Assembly (NCBI GenBank): GCA_028868855.1
Contig: JAGWTR010000002.1
Coordinates: forward strand, 452,030-505,316
Reading direction: 5' to 3'
DNA length: 53,287 bases
Source: Burkholderiales bacterium
GTDB taxonomy: Bacteria; Pseudomonadota; Gammaproteobacteria; Burkholderiales; Burkholderiaceae_C
Below, in pieces: positions 52,118 to 53,287 of the stretch. The translations under genes were made by a program, and so were the position numbers. Under the pieces are notes generated by a model, which ran no database searches, was not told the origin of the DNA, and saw only the letters and a list, made by a program, of their open reading frames with translations. Within the stretch, counting starts at the first letter, position 1, and every line of letters starts with the position of its first letter.

Positions 52118-53287
52118 ATGCTGAGCAAACGTAGACATGCCCAAGCCGCCTGGATGGTCGGCTTGATGATGGGGCTGATCTCAGGGCGCGGCGTGGTGGC
52201 GCAGACTTTGACCCAGGCGCTGGATGCGGCTTGGGCGCGTTCACCTCAGGCTGTTGCTCTGAGCGCAAGACAAGCCGAAGCGCAGGCAGGGCTGGACCTT
52301 GCGCGTGGTTTGACGCCAGGGCCTGCCTCCGTGTCGCTCAACCACTTGAACGACCGACTCAATCAGAACACCGGGCGCCGTGAATGGGAAGTTGAGTTGG
52401 CCACGCCCCTTTGGTTGCCGGGACAACGGAGTGCGCGCGAATCCCTGGCAGAGAAAGCGGCGATCGAATTGGACGCGAGGAATGCCAGCCTGAAGCTGCA
52501 ACTGGCCGCCGAGGTGCGCGAAGCCTGGTGGCGGGTGGCTGCAGCACGTGATGCCGCCGCACTGGCGCATCAGCGACTGGACACCGCGCAAGCGCTGGAG
52601 GGCAACGTGTTGCGTCGGTACAAGACCGGCGACCTGGCCCGTGTGGATGCGAATCTGGTCAAGACGGAACGTCTGGCTGCCCAGGCCGAGGTGCTTGATG
52701 CCGACAGTGGCTTGCAGCAAGCGACGCAGGCCTATCGCATGCTCACGGGTGTGGATGCCCCGGCTGCGCTTCCGGCTGAGCCTGCACAGGCGCAGAACGT
52801 CGAGGCCTCGCACCCCCAATTGCGTGCCTTGCAAGCCATCACCGAGGTGGCTCAGGGGCGCCTGGCGCTGGTGGATGCCAGCCAGCGCGATGCACCCGAG
52901 CTGGCCGTAAGGTGGACCAATCAACGCAGCGACGGCATGGCGCCGTATGGCCAGGCAGTTGGTGTGAAGCTGACCATCCCGATTTCTTCCGGCGCCAGGG
53001 TACGTCAGGACGGCGCTGCAGCCAGAGCGGAACTGGCGCAGGCTGAAGCGGAATTGGTCCTCGCTCAAACGCGTACGCAGCAAGAGGTGCTCAGGGCGCA
53101 AAGCGAGTTGGATGTCGCCCAGCGTCAGTTGGCCATGGCGCAAGAGCGTCAAGGCTTGACCACGGACAACCTGAACCTGGCACAACGGTCGTTCGAGTTG
53201 GGTGAATCCGATCTGCCTACCTTGATGCGCGCGCGCGCCGCCGCGCATGAAGCGCAGGCCTGGTTCAAACGTCAAGAGACGGCCCAC
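52118..53287 (+). CDS. TolC-family outer-membrane efflux protein, CusC/CzcC-like (3' end cut)
   Basis: The frame is open from the ATG at 52118 to the window end (390 codons, no stop). The precursor has a signal peptide of about 31 residues ending RGVVAQ. It then reads TLTQALDAAWARSPQAVAL, WEVELATPLWLPGQRSA and RYKTGDLARVDANLV, the repeated TolC-type segments. Two long helical regions rich in Ala/Gln/Glu (about residues 110-190 and 300-370) would form the periplasmic tunnel, and LGESDLPTLMRARA is near the end. It probably opens a metal RND efflux operon (outer-membrane channel, adaptor, pump) controlled by the divergent two-component system. GGAAGA precedes the ATG. Confidence 0.88.
   Translation, partial: MLSKRRHAQAAWMVGLMMGLISGRGVVAQTLTQALDAAWARSPQAVALSARQAEAQAGLDLARGLTPGPASVSLNHLNDRLNQNTGRREWEVELATPLWLPGQRSARESLAEKAAIELDARNASLKLQLAAEVREAWWRVAAARDAAALAHQRLDTAQALEGNVLRRYKTGDLARVDANLVKTERLAAQAEVLDADSGLQQATQAYRMLTGVDAPAALPAEPAQAQNVEASHPQLRALQAITEVAQGRLALVDASQRDAPELAVRWTNQRSDGMAPYGQAVGVKLTIPISSGARVRQDGAAARAELAQAEAELVLAQTRTQQEVLRAQSELDVAQRQLAMAQERQGLTTDNLNLAQRSFELGESDLPTLMRARAAAHEAQAWFKRQETAH

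Noticed and set aside
52241..53287. A 348-residue minus-strand frame running off the window end
   Set aside because: The plus strand carries an uninterrupted TolC-family frame with a signal peptide over the same bases, so this is its shadow.

Overview
The window is a 53 kb chromosomal segment with about 60% GC. Its gene order is typical of Betaproteobacteria, order Burkholderiales, most likely Comamonadaceae. The clues are hflX-hflK-hflC-DUF2065-hisZ-purA, two tandem tRNA-Leu genes before rnr, the block from rpsB to rnhB, rpsF-priB-rpsR-rplI-dnaB, and ppsA divergent from ppsR. No genus can be named from the sequence alone.

Region by region: (1) 1-6860 has hflX (cut by the window edge), the HflK/HflC membrane complex, a DUF2065 protein, hisZ, purA and a phosphoribosyltransferase, all on the plus strand and ending in a terminator. 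(2) 6965-9693 has a terminator, two identical tRNA-Leu(CAG) genes on the minus strand, and rnr. (3) 9698-25097 is one long plus-strand block: rpsB-tsf-pyrH-frr (translation and UMP), uppS-cdsA-dxr (isoprenoid and phospholipid precursors), rseP-bamA-skp (envelope stress and outer-membrane assembly), lpxD-fabZ-lpxA-lpxB (lipid A), rnhB and a SpoU methyltransferase. A Bax-inhibitor-like membrane protein follows. (4) 25943-31591 on the minus strand holds ppsA and then rpsF-priB-rpsR-rplI-dnaB. (5) 31718-33454 has ppsR and a spermidine-synthase-like gene, followed by a hydrolase fossil. (6) 33759-38640 is gcvT-gcvH-gcvP on the minus strand behind a tandem glycine riboswitch. (7) 38773-44700 has ribA, a PaiB fossil, rimO, a hypothetical gene, a cystathionine beta-lyase, and the smpB / ratA-rnfH divergent pair. 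(8) 44798-49229 is guaB, an MFS transporter and guaA, closed by a strong terminator. (9) 49230-49841 is a decayed mobile-element scar at the 3' end of guaA. (10) 49848-53287 is a CusS/CusR-type metal two-component system, divergent from the first gene of a metal-efflux operon (TolC/CusC-like, cut by the window end).

Most of the window is core housekeeping DNA. The accessory signal is in the junctions. Three gene fossils are not intact ORFs: a chlorophyllase/PETase-like hydrolase, the N-terminus of a PaiB-type regulator, and a DUF1173 protein characteristic of integrative elements. There are also several RNA or DNA control elements: the glycine riboswitch, structured rpsB and rpsF leaders, a CusR-type operator, and a palindromic divergent promoter between smpB and ratA. 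I found no CRISPR array, intact insertion sequence or complete defence system. I do not see a convincing new multi-gene system.
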